A stretch of DNA of 18,598 nt from CAYMLQ01 sp964390795 (GTDB lineage Bacteria; Verrucomicrobiota; Kiritimatiellia; RFP12; UBA1067). The stretch is from contig CAYMLQ010000075.1 in the NCBI GenBank assembly GCA_964390795.1, positions 1 through 18,598 on the forward strand. The letters are read 5' to 3'. Below the pieces are notes generated by a model. It ran no database searches and had not been told where the DNA came from. It worked only from the letters and a program-made list of their open reading frames with translations. The number at the start of each line of letters is the position of its first letter. Position 1 is the stretch's first letter. Of this stretch, positions 1 to 8,800 are shown piece after piece. Made by a program: the position numbers and the translations under genes.

Positions 1-976
1 TGTCGCGCGTGAATTTGCCGGAGCAGACGCGCAGGAAGGCGATCTGGTCGCGGTGATTGGGATCCATGTTCGACTGGATCTTGAAGATGAAGCCGGAGAA
101 GAGCGGGTGCTGGGGCGCGATCAGGCCCTTGCTGGAAAGGCGCGGGTGCGGCGGCGGGGCATACTCGAGGAACGCGTCCAGCAGCAGGTGGACGCCGAAG
201 TTGTTGATCGCGCTGCCAAAGAAGACCGGCGTCATGTCGCCGCTGCGCACCAGGGCGAGGTCGAGCGGCTCGCTGGCGGCATCCAGCATCGCAAGGTTTT
301 CGGTCAGGGTGGCGTAGGTCTGCTCCGAGAGACGCTCGCGCACCTGCGGGTCGGTCACGTCATGCACGGATACCGGCGCGCGGTAAGAGCCGCCCGGCGT
401 GCGCTCGAAGAAATAGGCCTGGCGCTTCAGCCGGTCGTACACGCCGCGGAACTCATGCCCGTCGCCCAGAGGCCAGTTCATGGCGCAGACATGCAGTTGC
501 AGCGTCTGCTCGAGTTCGTCGATGATCGCCAGCGGGTCGCGTGCGGGGCGGTCGAACTTATTGATGAACGTGAAGATCGGGATGCCGCGCAGGCGGCACA
601 TCTCAAAGAGCTTGAGCGTCTGGCTCTCGATGCCTTTGGCCGCGTCGATCACCATCACGACCGCGTCGACCGCCATCAGAACCCGGTAGGTGTCCTCTGA
701 AAAGTCGCGGTGGCCGGGCGTGTCGAGCAGGTTGATGCAGAACCCTTGGTAGTCGAACTGCAGAACCGTCGACGTGACCGAGATGCCGCGCTGGCGCTCC
801 AGCTCCATCCAGTCGGAGGTCGTGGCGCTCTGCGTCTTGCGCGCGGTCACAGAACCCGCCAGCTGGACGGCGCCGCCGTACAGGAGGAATTTTTCGGTCA
901 GTGTCGTCTTGCCTGCGTCCGGATGCGAAATAATCGCGAAGGTCCGCCGCCGTGAAATCTCTTGCTCCGTATCCAT
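1..976 (-). CDS. prfC: Peptide chain release factor 3 (RF3), N-terminal 325 residues, cut by the window edge
   Basis: RF3 is the cytoplasmic translational GTPase that removes RF1/RF2 from the ribosome after peptide release. The minus-strand frame from the ATG at 974-976 is open to base 1. Seen in it: P-loop SHPDAGKTT (residues 17-25), switch I RGIS (63-66), G3 motif DTPGH (85-89) and G4 motif NKFD (139-142). Near the edge, FSGFIFKIQSNMDPNHRDQIAF matches the RF3 domain after the G domain and separates RF3 from EF-G. E. coli RF3 has 529 residues, so roughly 60% is present and the C-terminal domain lies outside. This start is chosen because it puts the P-loop at the usual RF3 distance from the N terminus. 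The gene is transcribed away from the repeat-rich intergenic region that follows. Identity is essentially certain; the exact start is likely. Confidence 0.95.
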   Translation of the reverse strand, partial: MDTEQEISRRRTFAIISHPDAGKTTLTEKFLLYGGAVQLAGSVTARKTQSATTSDWMELERQRGISVTSTVLQFDYQGFCINLLDTPGHRDFSEDTYRVLMAVDAVVMVIDAAKGIESQTLKLFEMCRLRGIPIFTFINKFDRPARDPLAIIDELEQTLQLHVCAMNWPLGDGHEFRGVYDRLKRQAYFFERTPGGSYRAPVSVHDVTDPQVRERLSEQTYATLTENLAMLDAASEPLDLALVRSGDMTPVFFGSAINNFGVHLLLDAFLEYAPPPHPRLSSKGLIAPQHPLFSGFIFKIQSNMDPNHRDQIAFLRVCSGKFTRD

Positions 977-1100
977 GCACTCTCATTCCGTATGGGCCAA
1001 AGCCGACGATGCCGCAATGCGAGCATCCTCCCGTTGGCAAAGGGCAAATAGAATACAGGAAGCATCCTACGGCTTCAAGGTCTATCGTGCTCACGGAACC

Positions 1101-1213
1101 TATACACAGCGACATAAGTCCGCGCATGTTTGGAGCGGAACGCCTTCGCGTTCCGGCCGGCGCGGGAAGCCGCGCCGCTCCCTGACCGTCGGACACTTAT
1201 GTCGCTGTGTATA
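1101..1213 (-). repeat. 113-bp palindromic element, copy 1 (MITE-like)
   Basis: Perfect 19-bp terminal inverted repeats, TATACACAGCGACATAAGT at 1101-1119 and its complement at 1195-1213, enclose two 7-8 bp hairpin arms with loops CTTC and GAAG. The reverse complement matches 11151-11263 at 108 of 113 positions. One further base pair (C1100/G1214) extends the stem. Outer ends are TA, which would suit a transposase with a TA target, but no longer target duplication is visible. No coding capacity. Confidence 0.85.
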
Positions 1214-1312
1214 GAAGCGTGCGGGGAGGGATGGCTCTTGTCCTCCGACTTGTTCTCCACAGCTCGCAGAGCGTAGAAGGCTGCCTTGGCGAAGGCGGAT
1301 CTACGTTGTCCG

Positions 1313-1384
1313 CGGCTCGACACAACCTCGCCCTCCAAGCCTACAGAAAAGGCGGGCGCTGGAGGGCGAACCTGCGGTGAGCCG
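1313..1384. repeat. Imperfect palindrome with 25-base arms, second repeat family, copy A
   Basis: Left arm 1313-1337 begins CGGCTC and ends CGCCCTCCA; right arm 1360-1384 is its complement at 19 of 25 positions. The same outline (CGGCTC ... CGCCCTCCA, spacer, TGGAGGGCGA ... GAGCCG) recurs at 14018-14095. The arms are less well matched than in that copy, so this one has decayed or is a diverged relative. Confidence 0.65.
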
Positions 1385-1426
1385 TCGTGGTCCGAACGCC
1401 GAAGTTACACAGGCAGGAGTAGACGA

Positions 1427-1455
1427 ATTCCAGTATTCCGGCATTCCAGTATTCC
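1427..1455. repeat. Short direct repeat ATTCCAGTATTCC, two copies
   Basis: ATTCCAGTATTCC occurs at 1427-1439 and 1443-1455, a period of 16 bases, about 110 bases upstream of the solute-binding protein start. It could be an operator-like pair or a simple slippage product; nothing decides between them. Confidence 0.6.
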
Positions 1456-1566
1456 TCGCCATTTCTTCCGTTACCCCTCTTTTCGCTCCCCTTTCCTGAA
1501 CAAATCCAGTACTCTCTTTCTCAATCCGGCCGCGCGCGTGTCGTGGCCAAAAGAGACATCAGCCCC

Positions 1567-3342
1567 ATGCGGATACTGTTCCCCTTTTTTATCCTTTGCG
1601 CCGCGCTCGCCGCGCGGGCAGACGATGTGTACCCAAAGCCCGACTGGAAGGACGCGCTCGACCCGCTGGCCAGCCCCCATGCCGTGCCCGGCGGCATGCT
1701 GCGCTACGCGGCCTTCCAGCCGCCCAAAAGCCTGAACTACTACATCGACAGTAACGTCTACACCCGCCAGATCTTCGGCCTGATGTATGAGACCCTGCTG
1801 TGGGCCGATCCGGTCACCACCGAGTTCACGCCCGGCCTCGCCAGCCGCTGGATCCTCTCAGACGACCGGCTCACCTATACTTTCGAAATCGATCCCGACG
1901 CCGTGTGGAGCGACGGGCGCCCAGTCACCGCCGACGACGTCAAATGGACCTTCGACCAGGTTATGGACCCCAAGAACGCCACGGGGTCCTCCAAGGTCGC
2001 CCTCGGCGTCTTCTCCTCGCCCGAAGTCCTCGGCGCGCGCACCGTCCGCTTCCGCGCCAAAGAGAGCCACTGGCGCAACCTGCTCGCCGTCGGCAGCTTC
2101 GAGATCATGCCCAAACACGCTTTCGCGGGGCAGGACTTCAACCGCCTCGACCTCGACCACCCGGTCGTCTCCGGCCCTTACGTCCTGTCCAGCGTGAAGG
2201 AGCAGATTGAAGTCCGCATGAGCCGCCGCTGGAACTGGTGGGCTGGCAACCGTCCGTCCATGCGTCACACGATGAATTTCGACACGCTCGTGTTCCGCTA
2301 CTTCTCCGACAACGAGAACGCCTTCGAAGCCTTTAAGAAAGGCCTGGTGGACGTCTTCGCCATCTACACCGCGCGCATCTGGGCCAACGAAACCATCGGC
2401 GAAAAATTCGACAAGAACTGGATCGTCAAGCGCCGCGTCCGAAACCACAACCCCATCGGCTTCCAAGGCTTCGCAATGAACATGCGCCGCCCGCCTTTCG
2501 ACGACCTGCGCGTGCGCAAAGCCATCGCCCACCTCGTCGACCGCGAGACCATGAACCGCACCATGATGTTCAGCTCCTATTTCCTGCAGCGCTCCTATTT
2601 TGAGGACCTCTACGACGCGGCACACCCCTGCTCCAACACGCTCTTCCGTTTCGACGTCGCGCGCGCCAAAAGCTTGCTGAGCGAGGCCGGCTACACCGCC
2701 AACACCCAGACCGGCCTTCTCGAAAAAGAGGGCCGCCCGCTGCGCTTTCGCTTCCTCACACGCGACGGCAGCGCCGAGAAATTCCTTGCTCTCTGCAATA
2801 GCGCCTTCAAGGAGGTCGGCATCGACATGAAGATCGAGCGCAAGGACTTCGCCGCCTGGATGCGCGATATGGACGCCTATAACTTCGACATGACCTGGGC
2901 GAGCTGGGGCGGAACCCTTTACCGCGACCCCGAGGACATGTGGCACTCGCGCGAGGCCGACCGCCCGTCGGGCAACAACATCACCGGCTTCAAAGACGTG
3001 CGCGTGGACGCCCTGATCGAGCGGCAGAAAACCGTTATCAGCATCACCGAGCGCAACGCCATCAACCGCGAGATCGACGCGCTCGTCACCGCCGCCGTTC
3101 CCTACGTCCTGCTCTGGAACACCGACACCACCCGCCTGCTCCACTGGGACACCTTCGGCATGCCCGCCACCGTCCTTTCAAAATTCGGCGACGAGCGCTC
3201 GCTCACGGGTTACTGGTGGTACGACGCCGACTCTGCAGCCGAACTCAAAGCCGCCATGAAAGCCGGCGAACTCTTGCCGAAGCGCCCCGAGTTCGTCTCG
3301 TTCGACACCGTGTTCACGCCTGCCGGCCAAGCCGAACAGTAG
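1567..3342 (+). CDS. Family-5 (oligopeptide/YejA-like) ABC transporter substrate-binding protein
   Basis: A 591-residue periplasmic solute-binding protein of the SBP_bac_5 family, which delivers peptides or similar solutes to an ABC permease. The ATG at 1567 is preferred over an in-frame GTG at 1543 because it begins directly with a signal peptide, MRILFPFFILCAALAARA, probably cut before DDVYPK. Seen: WSDGRPVTADDVKWTF, the family signature, about 100 residues into the mature chain; later MNMRRPPFDDLRVRKAIAHL and a following SYF segment, which resemble the YejA subgroup (known for oligopeptide/microcin C uptake). Length suits the family. No permease or ATPase genes are adjacent. It converges with a second family-5 protein whose stop is 12 bp away. 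The ligand cannot be told from sequence; YejA-like is an inference from motifs. Confidence 0.9.
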   Translation: MRILFPFFILCAALAARADDVYPKPDWKDALDPLASPHAVPGGMLRYAAFQPPKSLNYYIDSNVYTRQIFGLMYETLLWADPVTTEFTPGLASRWILSDDRLTYTFEIDPDAVWSDGRPVTADDVKWTFDQVMDPKNATGSSKVALGVFSSPEVLGARTVRFRAKESHWRNLLAVGSFEIMPKHAFAGQDFNRLDLDHPVVSGPYVLSSVKEQIEVRMSRRWNWWAGNRPSMRHTMNFDTLVFRYFSDNENAFEAFKKGLVDVFAIYTARIWANETIGEKFDKNWIVKRRVRNHNPIGFQGFAMNMRRPPFDDLRVRKAIAHLVDRETMNRTMMFSSYFLQRSYFEDLYDAAHPCSNTLFRFDVARAKSLLSEAGYTANTQTGLLEKEGRPLRFRFLTRDGSAEKFLALCNSAFKEVGIDMKIERKDFAAWMRDMDAYNFDMTWASWGGTLYRDPEDMWHSREADRPSGNNITGFKDVRVDALIERQKTVISITERNAINREIDALVTAAVPYVLLWNTDTTRLLHWDTFGMPATVLSKFGDERSLTGYWWYDADSAAELKAAMKAGELLPKRPEFVSFDTVFTPAGQAEQ

Positions 3343-3354
3343 CGCCTAGCCGCT

Positions 3355-5118
3355 CTAGTCGTGAGCCCCCGCACCCAAGGGCGTCGCTCTGAGATACTTT
3401 TCCGAGCCATACGGAAAATCCGACGGCCGGTAATTCAGCACGCGGCTGTTGCATAAACTGTACGCTTTCTGGAAATGCAGAAAGATCCACGGGCAATCCT
3501 CGCGAACGAGCTCCTGCGCCTGCGCCCAGCAGCGGCTGCGCTCGGCCTCGTCAGCCGCCGCGCAGGCCGCTTCAAAGAGCCGGTCGAACGCCGGGTTCAC
3601 ATAGTTGACCCGATTCGGCCCGGGCGAGACCTTCTTGCTGTAAAACAGCATCAGGAAATTCTCCGCATCAGGATAATCCCCGACCCAGCCGAGCCTGAAC
3701 AGCTGACTCTGACGGTTTGAGACGCGCTTCAGAAACGTCGGCCAGTTGTGAAACTGCGGACGCAGGACGATCCCCGCGCGGGCCAGAAAGGCAACCAGCA
3801 GCTCTGACGATTCGCGCATGTCCTGTGAGGTCCGGCCGAGATCCAGCGTTAGCTCAAGACGGCGCCCCGTCTTGGGGTCAAGTCCGTCGGGATACCCCGC
3901 CTCGCGCAACAGTCGCTTGGCTTTCTCCAGGTCAAAGCGATACGGAAAGGGTGCCTCCAAACGTCCCGTCGTTCCAGGCGGCACCGGCCCGTCGCACCGG
4001 ATTGTGCGGTGGTTGAAAAAGCGCTCCCAGGCCTCGCCGTCAAACGCGCAGTTTAGGGCCTGCCGCAAGGCGCGGTTAGGGCCGAGCACCGGATCCTCCA
4101 TATTGATTCCGATATAGGCGACTTCGAGCGTGGGTATCGAATGCAGCGTGATGCCCCGCTGTCGCAACGGCTCAGCCAGCTCACCCGAGCGACCAATCAC
4201 CGCGTCCCAGTTGTCGCGCGTGACCTCGCCCAGGAAGTCCAGTTCGCCCGAGAGGAAACAAAGCCACTGGGTCGAGACGTCGTCAATCAGTTGGTACACC
4301 ACCCGGTCAAAAGGCACCCCGCCCGAACCGGCGAGGGCCGCAGGTCCAGCCCTCCAGCCCCGCCACTGGGGCTCTCGCACAAACGCCATCTGGTGGTTCC
4401 GCCGCCACTGCGCCAGACGGTAGGGCCCAGAGCCTGTTGCGTGACTGCCAAAATCACGGCCGTAAAACGCGACGGCCTCGGGCGGCACAATCGCGCAGTA
4501 CGCCATCGTAAGGTAGTACGGGAACACATGCAGGGGATGCGTCAGCTCGAGGCGAACGGTGCGGGCGTCCAACGCGCGCAGGCCCGGCACGGCCAACGCG
4601 TAATCGGTGGGCTCGGGCCTGGCCGAAAGATCCGTAAACGCGCGCATCCCAGCAAGTGTGTCCTCAACCAGCCAGGCGCCCGGCGAGGCGACCTTGCGGT
4701 CCGCCAGCCGCTTGAGGGAAAAGACCACGTCGTCAGCGGTCATCGGCCTGCCGCGGGGTGCGCCCGACGCGTCGGTTCCGAAGCAGGCGTCAGGATGAAA
4801 CCGGGCGTCCGGGTGAATACGGAACACGTAGACAAGTCCGTTGGACTGAACCTCCGGCAGGGCGTCGGCGAGTGCTGGAATCAGCCGGTAAGGGCGCGCC
4901 GCGTAATCGTACTCGAGCAGCGTCTCGTACACGAGCGACACCGCGCGGGCGGCGTACAGGGAGGACGCCTCGGCAGGATCCATGCTGGCCACACGGTCCA
5001 TGCTGCGACAGAAGACGGTGTCCCCCCACGATGGCAAGGCAAGTGCCAGCGCACAACTTAGACCAACAAGCCGGGGACAGGAGTGTCCCCGCTCCCAGAG
5101 GACAAGAGAGCGCTTCAT
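3355..5118 (-). CDS. Family-5 (peptide/DppA-like) ABC transporter substrate-binding protein
   Basis: A 587-residue exported solute-binding protein of the SBP_bac_5 family. Seen: LVYETLLEYD near residue 63, RPMTADDVVFSLKRL around 124-138, GSGPYRLAQW, and GWVGDYPDAENF near 477, typical of dipeptide/oligopeptide binders. The ATG at 5116-5118 overlaps the tsaB stop as ATGA, so translation is probably coupled. The N terminus is odd: residues 9-17 (ERGHSCPRL) are encoded by a hairpin repeat arm (5068-5094) placed just before the hydrophobic core of the signal peptide (residues 18-30). A partly duplicated HPDA segment occurs at about 102-111. It is distinct in sequence from its convergent neighbour, so not a recent duplicate. 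No permease is linked. Family certain, ligand unknown. Confidence 0.9.
   Translation of the reverse strand: MKRSLVLWERGHSCPRLVGLSCALALALPSWGDTVFCRSMDRVASMDPAEASSLYAARAVSLVYETLLEYDYAARPYRLIPALADALPEVQSNGLVYVFRIHPDARFHPDACFGTDASGAPRGRPMTADDVVFSLKRLADRKVASPGAWLVEDTLAGMRAFTDLSARPEPTDYALAVPGLRALDARTVRLELTHPLHVFPYYLTMAYCAIVPPEAVAFYGRDFGSHATGSGPYRLAQWRRNHQMAFVREPQWRGWRAGPAALAGSGGVPFDRVVYQLIDDVSTQWLCFLSGELDFLGEVTRDNWDAVIGRSGELAEPLRQRGITLHSIPTLEVAYIGINMEDPVLGPNRALRQALNCAFDGEAWERFFNHRTIRCDGPVPPGTTGRLEAPFPYRFDLEKAKRLLREAGYPDGLDPKTGRRLELTLDLGRTSQDMRESSELLVAFLARAGIVLRPQFHNWPTFLKRVSNRQSQLFRLGWVGDYPDAENFLMLFYSKKVSPGPNRVNYVNPAFDRLFEAACAAADEAERSRCWAQAQELVREDCPWIFLHFQKAYSLCNSRVLNYRPSDFPYGSEKYLRATPLGAGAHD
5068..5094 (-). 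repeat. Solo hairpin repeat arm inside the signal-peptide codons
   Basis: On the minus strand a 7-bp stem GGGGACA with loop CTCC and return TGTCCCC (5073-5090) is preceded by GGGAGC and followed by GGC. This is the arm layout seen in the 113-bp elements (GGAGC, GGCGCGG-CTTC-CCGCGCC, GGC). The unit is read in frame as ERGHSCPRL. That layout similarity suggests an inserted or captured repeat arm; convergence in a G-rich hairpin is the alternative. Confidence 0.55.
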
Positions 5119-5822
5119 GCGGTTGTGCCTACAGCCTCTCTCACGGCCACCGCCGGATGCAGGTAGATCGGCAGCGGTTCTAGCACACGCGACGCTGAAT
5201 CCGATAGCGCCAAGCGTCCGACATCCGCCGCAGTGGGGAAGACCGCACGTGTCACCAGCCGGTCAGCGCCGAACGCCGCGCTCAAGATCGTAGACAGCCG
5301 CTCCCAGTCGGACGAGACCACCCGCGAGTCCGCAGGCACGGCGTCAGACAGTTCCTCGACTGGAACCAGCAAGAAGTCCTCCGCCGTATGCGTCGGCGCT
5401 CGCCCGTCGTAGAGCCGCACCTGTCGGGCGGCCGCGTCCACGCGGTAGGTCACGCACCACAGCCGGTTGCGCCGCGCGTCGCCGATCACCGTCACGCACG
5501 CAGCGCCCTCCGCATGCCCTAGCGCCAAGGCCGCCGCGCTGGCCACACCGTAGACCGGCTTACCGCCCGGCAGCGCCAGCCCGCTCAACGCGGCGAGGCT
5601 GGCGCGAATGCCGGAGAACGACCCCGGGCCGACTCCGCACACGAAACCGTCTAGCGTTTGCACCGCGATCTGACGATCCTTGAGAAGCAGCTCAAGATCC
5701 CCCATCCACTCCGGCGCGCGCGTCGGCTCCCCGTCCCACGCGTGCTCGAACAGCAGACTGGACTCATCATAAACAGCCAGTCCGGGGCGGCTCGTCGAGC
5801 GGTCAATCACCAAATAGCGCAT
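5115..5822 (-). CDS. tsaB: TsaB, tRNA threonylcarbamoyladenosine biosynthesis protein
   Basis: TsaB (YeaZ) is the non-catalytic partner of TsaD in making the t6A modification at position 37 of ANN-decoding tRNAs, in the cytoplasm. The 235-residue length is normal. It has the ASKHA-fold start MRYLVIDRST and the hallmark VGPGSFSGIR at 64-73 (usual form GPGSFTGLR), followed by PVYGVASAAALA. The ATG at 5820-5822 is preceded by TAGGAACC, an acceptable ribosome binding site about 10 bases away. Its stop overlaps the start of the downstream solute-binding protein gene (ATGA). tsaD and tsaE are not in the window. The long C-terminal half is less conserved, as usual in TsaB. Confidence 0.92.
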   Translation of the reverse strand: MRYLVIDRSTSRPGLAVYDESSLLFEHAWDGEPTRAPEWMGDLELLLKDRQIAVQTLDGFVCGVGPGSFSGIRASLAALSGLALPGGKPVYGVASAAALALGHAEGAACVTVIGDARRNRLWCVTYRVDAAARQVRLYDGRAPTHTAEDFLLVPVEELSDAVPADSRVVSSDWERLSTILSAAFGADRLVTRAVFPTAADVGRLALSDSASRVLEPLPIYLHPAVAVREAVGTTA

Positions 5823-5858
5823 ACGTCATCGGTTCCTAACTAGGCATCGAGCGAACAA

Positions 5859-8800
5859 TCACCTGATCGAGATCACAGAGCCCACGGGCGCGACAATCAG
5901 CCGAGCCGACGTCGCCGTCACGCGCACGGTTGCCGCATGTCCGGTCGGCACGGGCGAAGGCTTGATCGCCGCTGCCAAGGCGTCACGCGTGGCCTGATCC
6001 GCGGAGGCATAGCTGAACAGCGTGCGGGCGAACGGGTAAGTCGCGCCCGCAGGCATCGCCAGCTTGACAGGGCCGGTCACCGTCAGTACGCCAGACACCG
6101 CAAGCGAGCCGCTGAAGAGGCCACCCTCGAAGGTCACTGTCAGGTTGCCGTTTACCGTCGCGGCGCCGGTCAGCTCGCCGCCGGTCTTGATCACGATATT
6201 CGTCACGCCGGTCAGTATGGCTCCCTCCAGATCCAGCACGCCGCTTTCGACGGTGATGGTTCCCGTAAACGCCAGAGTACCGGAGAGCGTCTGCCGGGCC
6301 GCGCCCGTCTTGACCACGGTGCCGGTGCCGGTGATGCCGCCGGAGAACGCCGCTTCCGCGAACGAGTTGATGCCGAGCGTCGCCGCCGCGCTCAGGCGGA
6401 CAATGCCGTCGCCGCTCAGCGATCCGACCGTCTCGCGGGTGCGGGAGACGGCCAGCACGCCCGGCGACGCGACCGTTGTGGCCGAAACGTCGGAAAACAC
6501 GTTCATCGCTCCCAGTTGCGCGACGTCGTAGGCACCGGCCAACACGTTGCGCGATGTTGTGATCGTCTGATTCGTGCGGCTGTCCACCACCGTCCAGTTG
6601 GTGCCGTCCGGGCTCGTCTCAACGATCCAGTTCACTGGATCGCGCTGGGTCGAATCGTTGCCCGTGAACCAGCGGTAGCCGTCGAAGAACACGCCCTTCG
6701 ACAACACAATCACCAGCGGGGACATCGGAGTCGTCGAAGTGTAAAACTTAGTACTCGTACTGCCATCGATCGCTTTATCCGGACCTTCGCCACCCGTCTT
6801 TCCTGACGGCGTATAGGCGGTTGTACCCGCAGGATAGGGGGTCTTCAGACCGTCGAACATCAGGTCAAAATCGTCAATCTGATATTCATACACGCTGCCG
6901 CCCCGCATCAAGGTCGGGCTGAACCTCACAAATTTCGCATAGGTTGCGCCGTTCACAACAGCCATGCCGGCCTCGATGCGCGTCGCTCCCGTATACGTGC
7001 TGTTCGTGCCGGAATAATAGGTTACGCCCGTGCCGGACTGCGTGATGCCCAGGGAACGTGAGCCATCCTGAATCATGCCCGAGAACACATTCGTGGTTGC
7101 TTTGTCCACGCGCAACACAGCGGCCAGCGTACCGTTGTTGCGCACGGTCGTCCCGATATCCTGCGGCAGGAAACGCCCATCCATCCCGTTTGTGGCCTGC
7201 ATGACCACCATGCCCGCGCCGCTGACCGTCCCGGTGAAGCCTTCGTAGACGGGCAACGTGACCGTGCTTCCACCTTCAGTAACCAATGCTCCACTTCCTG
7301 TAAGCGTGCTGATCGACAGGTTCATGTTTGTGACGGCAAGCCGCGCACCCGACTCGACGGTCACGGGCTGATTCGTCAGCACCGCAAATCCCGTAACCCA
7401 CTTCGCGTTCAAATAGGCCTCAACCGTCTGTCTGTCAGCCACGCTGAGCACCGTGTTGTAAACCAGCACCTCGCCAACCTCGCCGATGAAATAGCGCAGA
7501 TAACTTCCGCTGTTCCAATAGTCTCCGAGGGCCGTGGTCCAGGCCCGATCCGTCGTGCTGACCGCCGTCAGGACATGGAGCGTCTTGCCTGCGAAGGAGA
7601 AACCCGCAACGCCGTTGATGTACATCTGTCCGCCGTTTGAGAAATCACCCCCGTCCGCGCCGTTCCCAGTGTGGCGCCAGCTCGTCGAATTGTTGTGCCT
7701 CACGCCGCTGTCCTGGCCGTCTTGGCCCCAAATCCCGCTCAGCCCGGCCGACGGAAGCCCCGTCGTCCGGCTGACGATGAAGACCGTCCGCGCGGTCACG
7801 CTCTTGTTGGCTACAAGCCGTTTGCGCGCGCCCGAACCGAACCGGACCGCCGGGAGCCCGTTGATGGCGTTCGTCACGAGAACCGGTTGCAGCGCGGCCG
7901 TGCCTTGCGTGAAACTCACGCCTCCCGTTGTCGAGTCCGCCCATGCAGTGACATTCGATCCTGACAGCGTCACTTTGCTGAGATCGGACGCGTCTAGGCG
8001 ATAGGAAAGGCCGGCTGTGGGAGGCGCCAGCGTAAACCTCAAGGTACCGCCATCGACCCGCGTTCCACCCGTATAAGCGAGCGAGGTTAGGGGAAGCGTG
8101 AGCGTTCCCGAGCCGGTCTTGCCCAGCTTCAGTGCCGACGCGCCGTCCGTCAAACGTCCATAGAACGACGAGGACACCCCGCCCTCGCCGACCGTCAGCG
8201 TGGCGACCTGCGTTCCGCCGTTGGTCACAAAGCCGCCCAGCGCCGTGTTGTTCAGCACGCCGATGGTCTCGGAAATCCCGTTCAGATCCAGCGTGCCGCC
8301 GTCGAGCGTCACACCGCCGCCGATCTGGTTGCCGTTGGAGCCGGTCAGCCGAACCAGCGTGTTCGTCTGGATGCCCAGCAGATCCAGCACGGCGTAGTTC
8401 GCCGCCGGGCCGCTCTTAGCCAGTTCCACTGAGCCTTCGCGCACGTAGAACTGGAAGTTGGTGTTGATCGCCGTGCCGCCGAGAACCAGTGTGCCGCTGC
8501 CCCATTTGGAGACCGGGCTCACCCCCGTGACCGCCCCGTTGAGCGTCAGCGAGTAACCTGCGCCCACCGCCTCGAACCCGCCGCCCTGCGCAGAGACCGG
8601 CGTCGTCTCCAGCGTCAGACTCTGGCCGTCCAGATTGGCCAGGCGCCCGCCGTTCAAGCGCACCGCCGCGCCGCCCAGCGCGGCCTCGGAAGCAGGACGC
8701 AGACGTCCCGCGTCGACCCTGAAATCGCCGTTGAGCGACGAGCCTGTCCCCGTGATCAGCGCATCTCCTGTCCCGTTCTTCACCGCGGTTCCCGTTCCGG

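Larger units (their letters stand above)
977..1566. other. Repeat-rich intergenic region between prfC and a solute-binding protein gene
   Basis: No convincing gene in 590 bases. It holds, in order: a 113-bp palindromic element (1101-1213); a stretch at about 1215-1311 with a short hairpin GCCTT-GGCG-AAGGC (1283-1296); an imperfect palindrome (1313-1384); and a 13-base direct repeat (1427-1455). The genes at either side are divergent, so both promoters should lie here, but I could not pick a convincing -35/-10 pair. Open frames here (for example 1286-1735 plus and 1075-1338 minus) run through the palindromes and look like no protein. Confidence 0.7.

Noticed and set aside
603..1196. 197-codon minus-strand frame running from copy 1 of the palindrome into prfC
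   Set aside because: It is out of frame with prfC, whose GTPase motifs define the real frame.
977..1566. CRISPR array or tandem operator array
   Set aside because: The repeats are palindromes of different families and one 13-base pair of direct repeats; there is no regular repeat-spacer pattern.
1858..3144. 428-codon minus-strand open frame
   Set aside because: It lies wholly inside the solute-binding protein gene on the other strand; composition (many V, G, A, D, E, H) is typical of a high-GC shadow frame and has no recognisable domain.
4141..5061. 306-codon plus-strand open frame
   Set aside because: Antisense shadow of the second solute-binding protein; arginine-rich with no domain.
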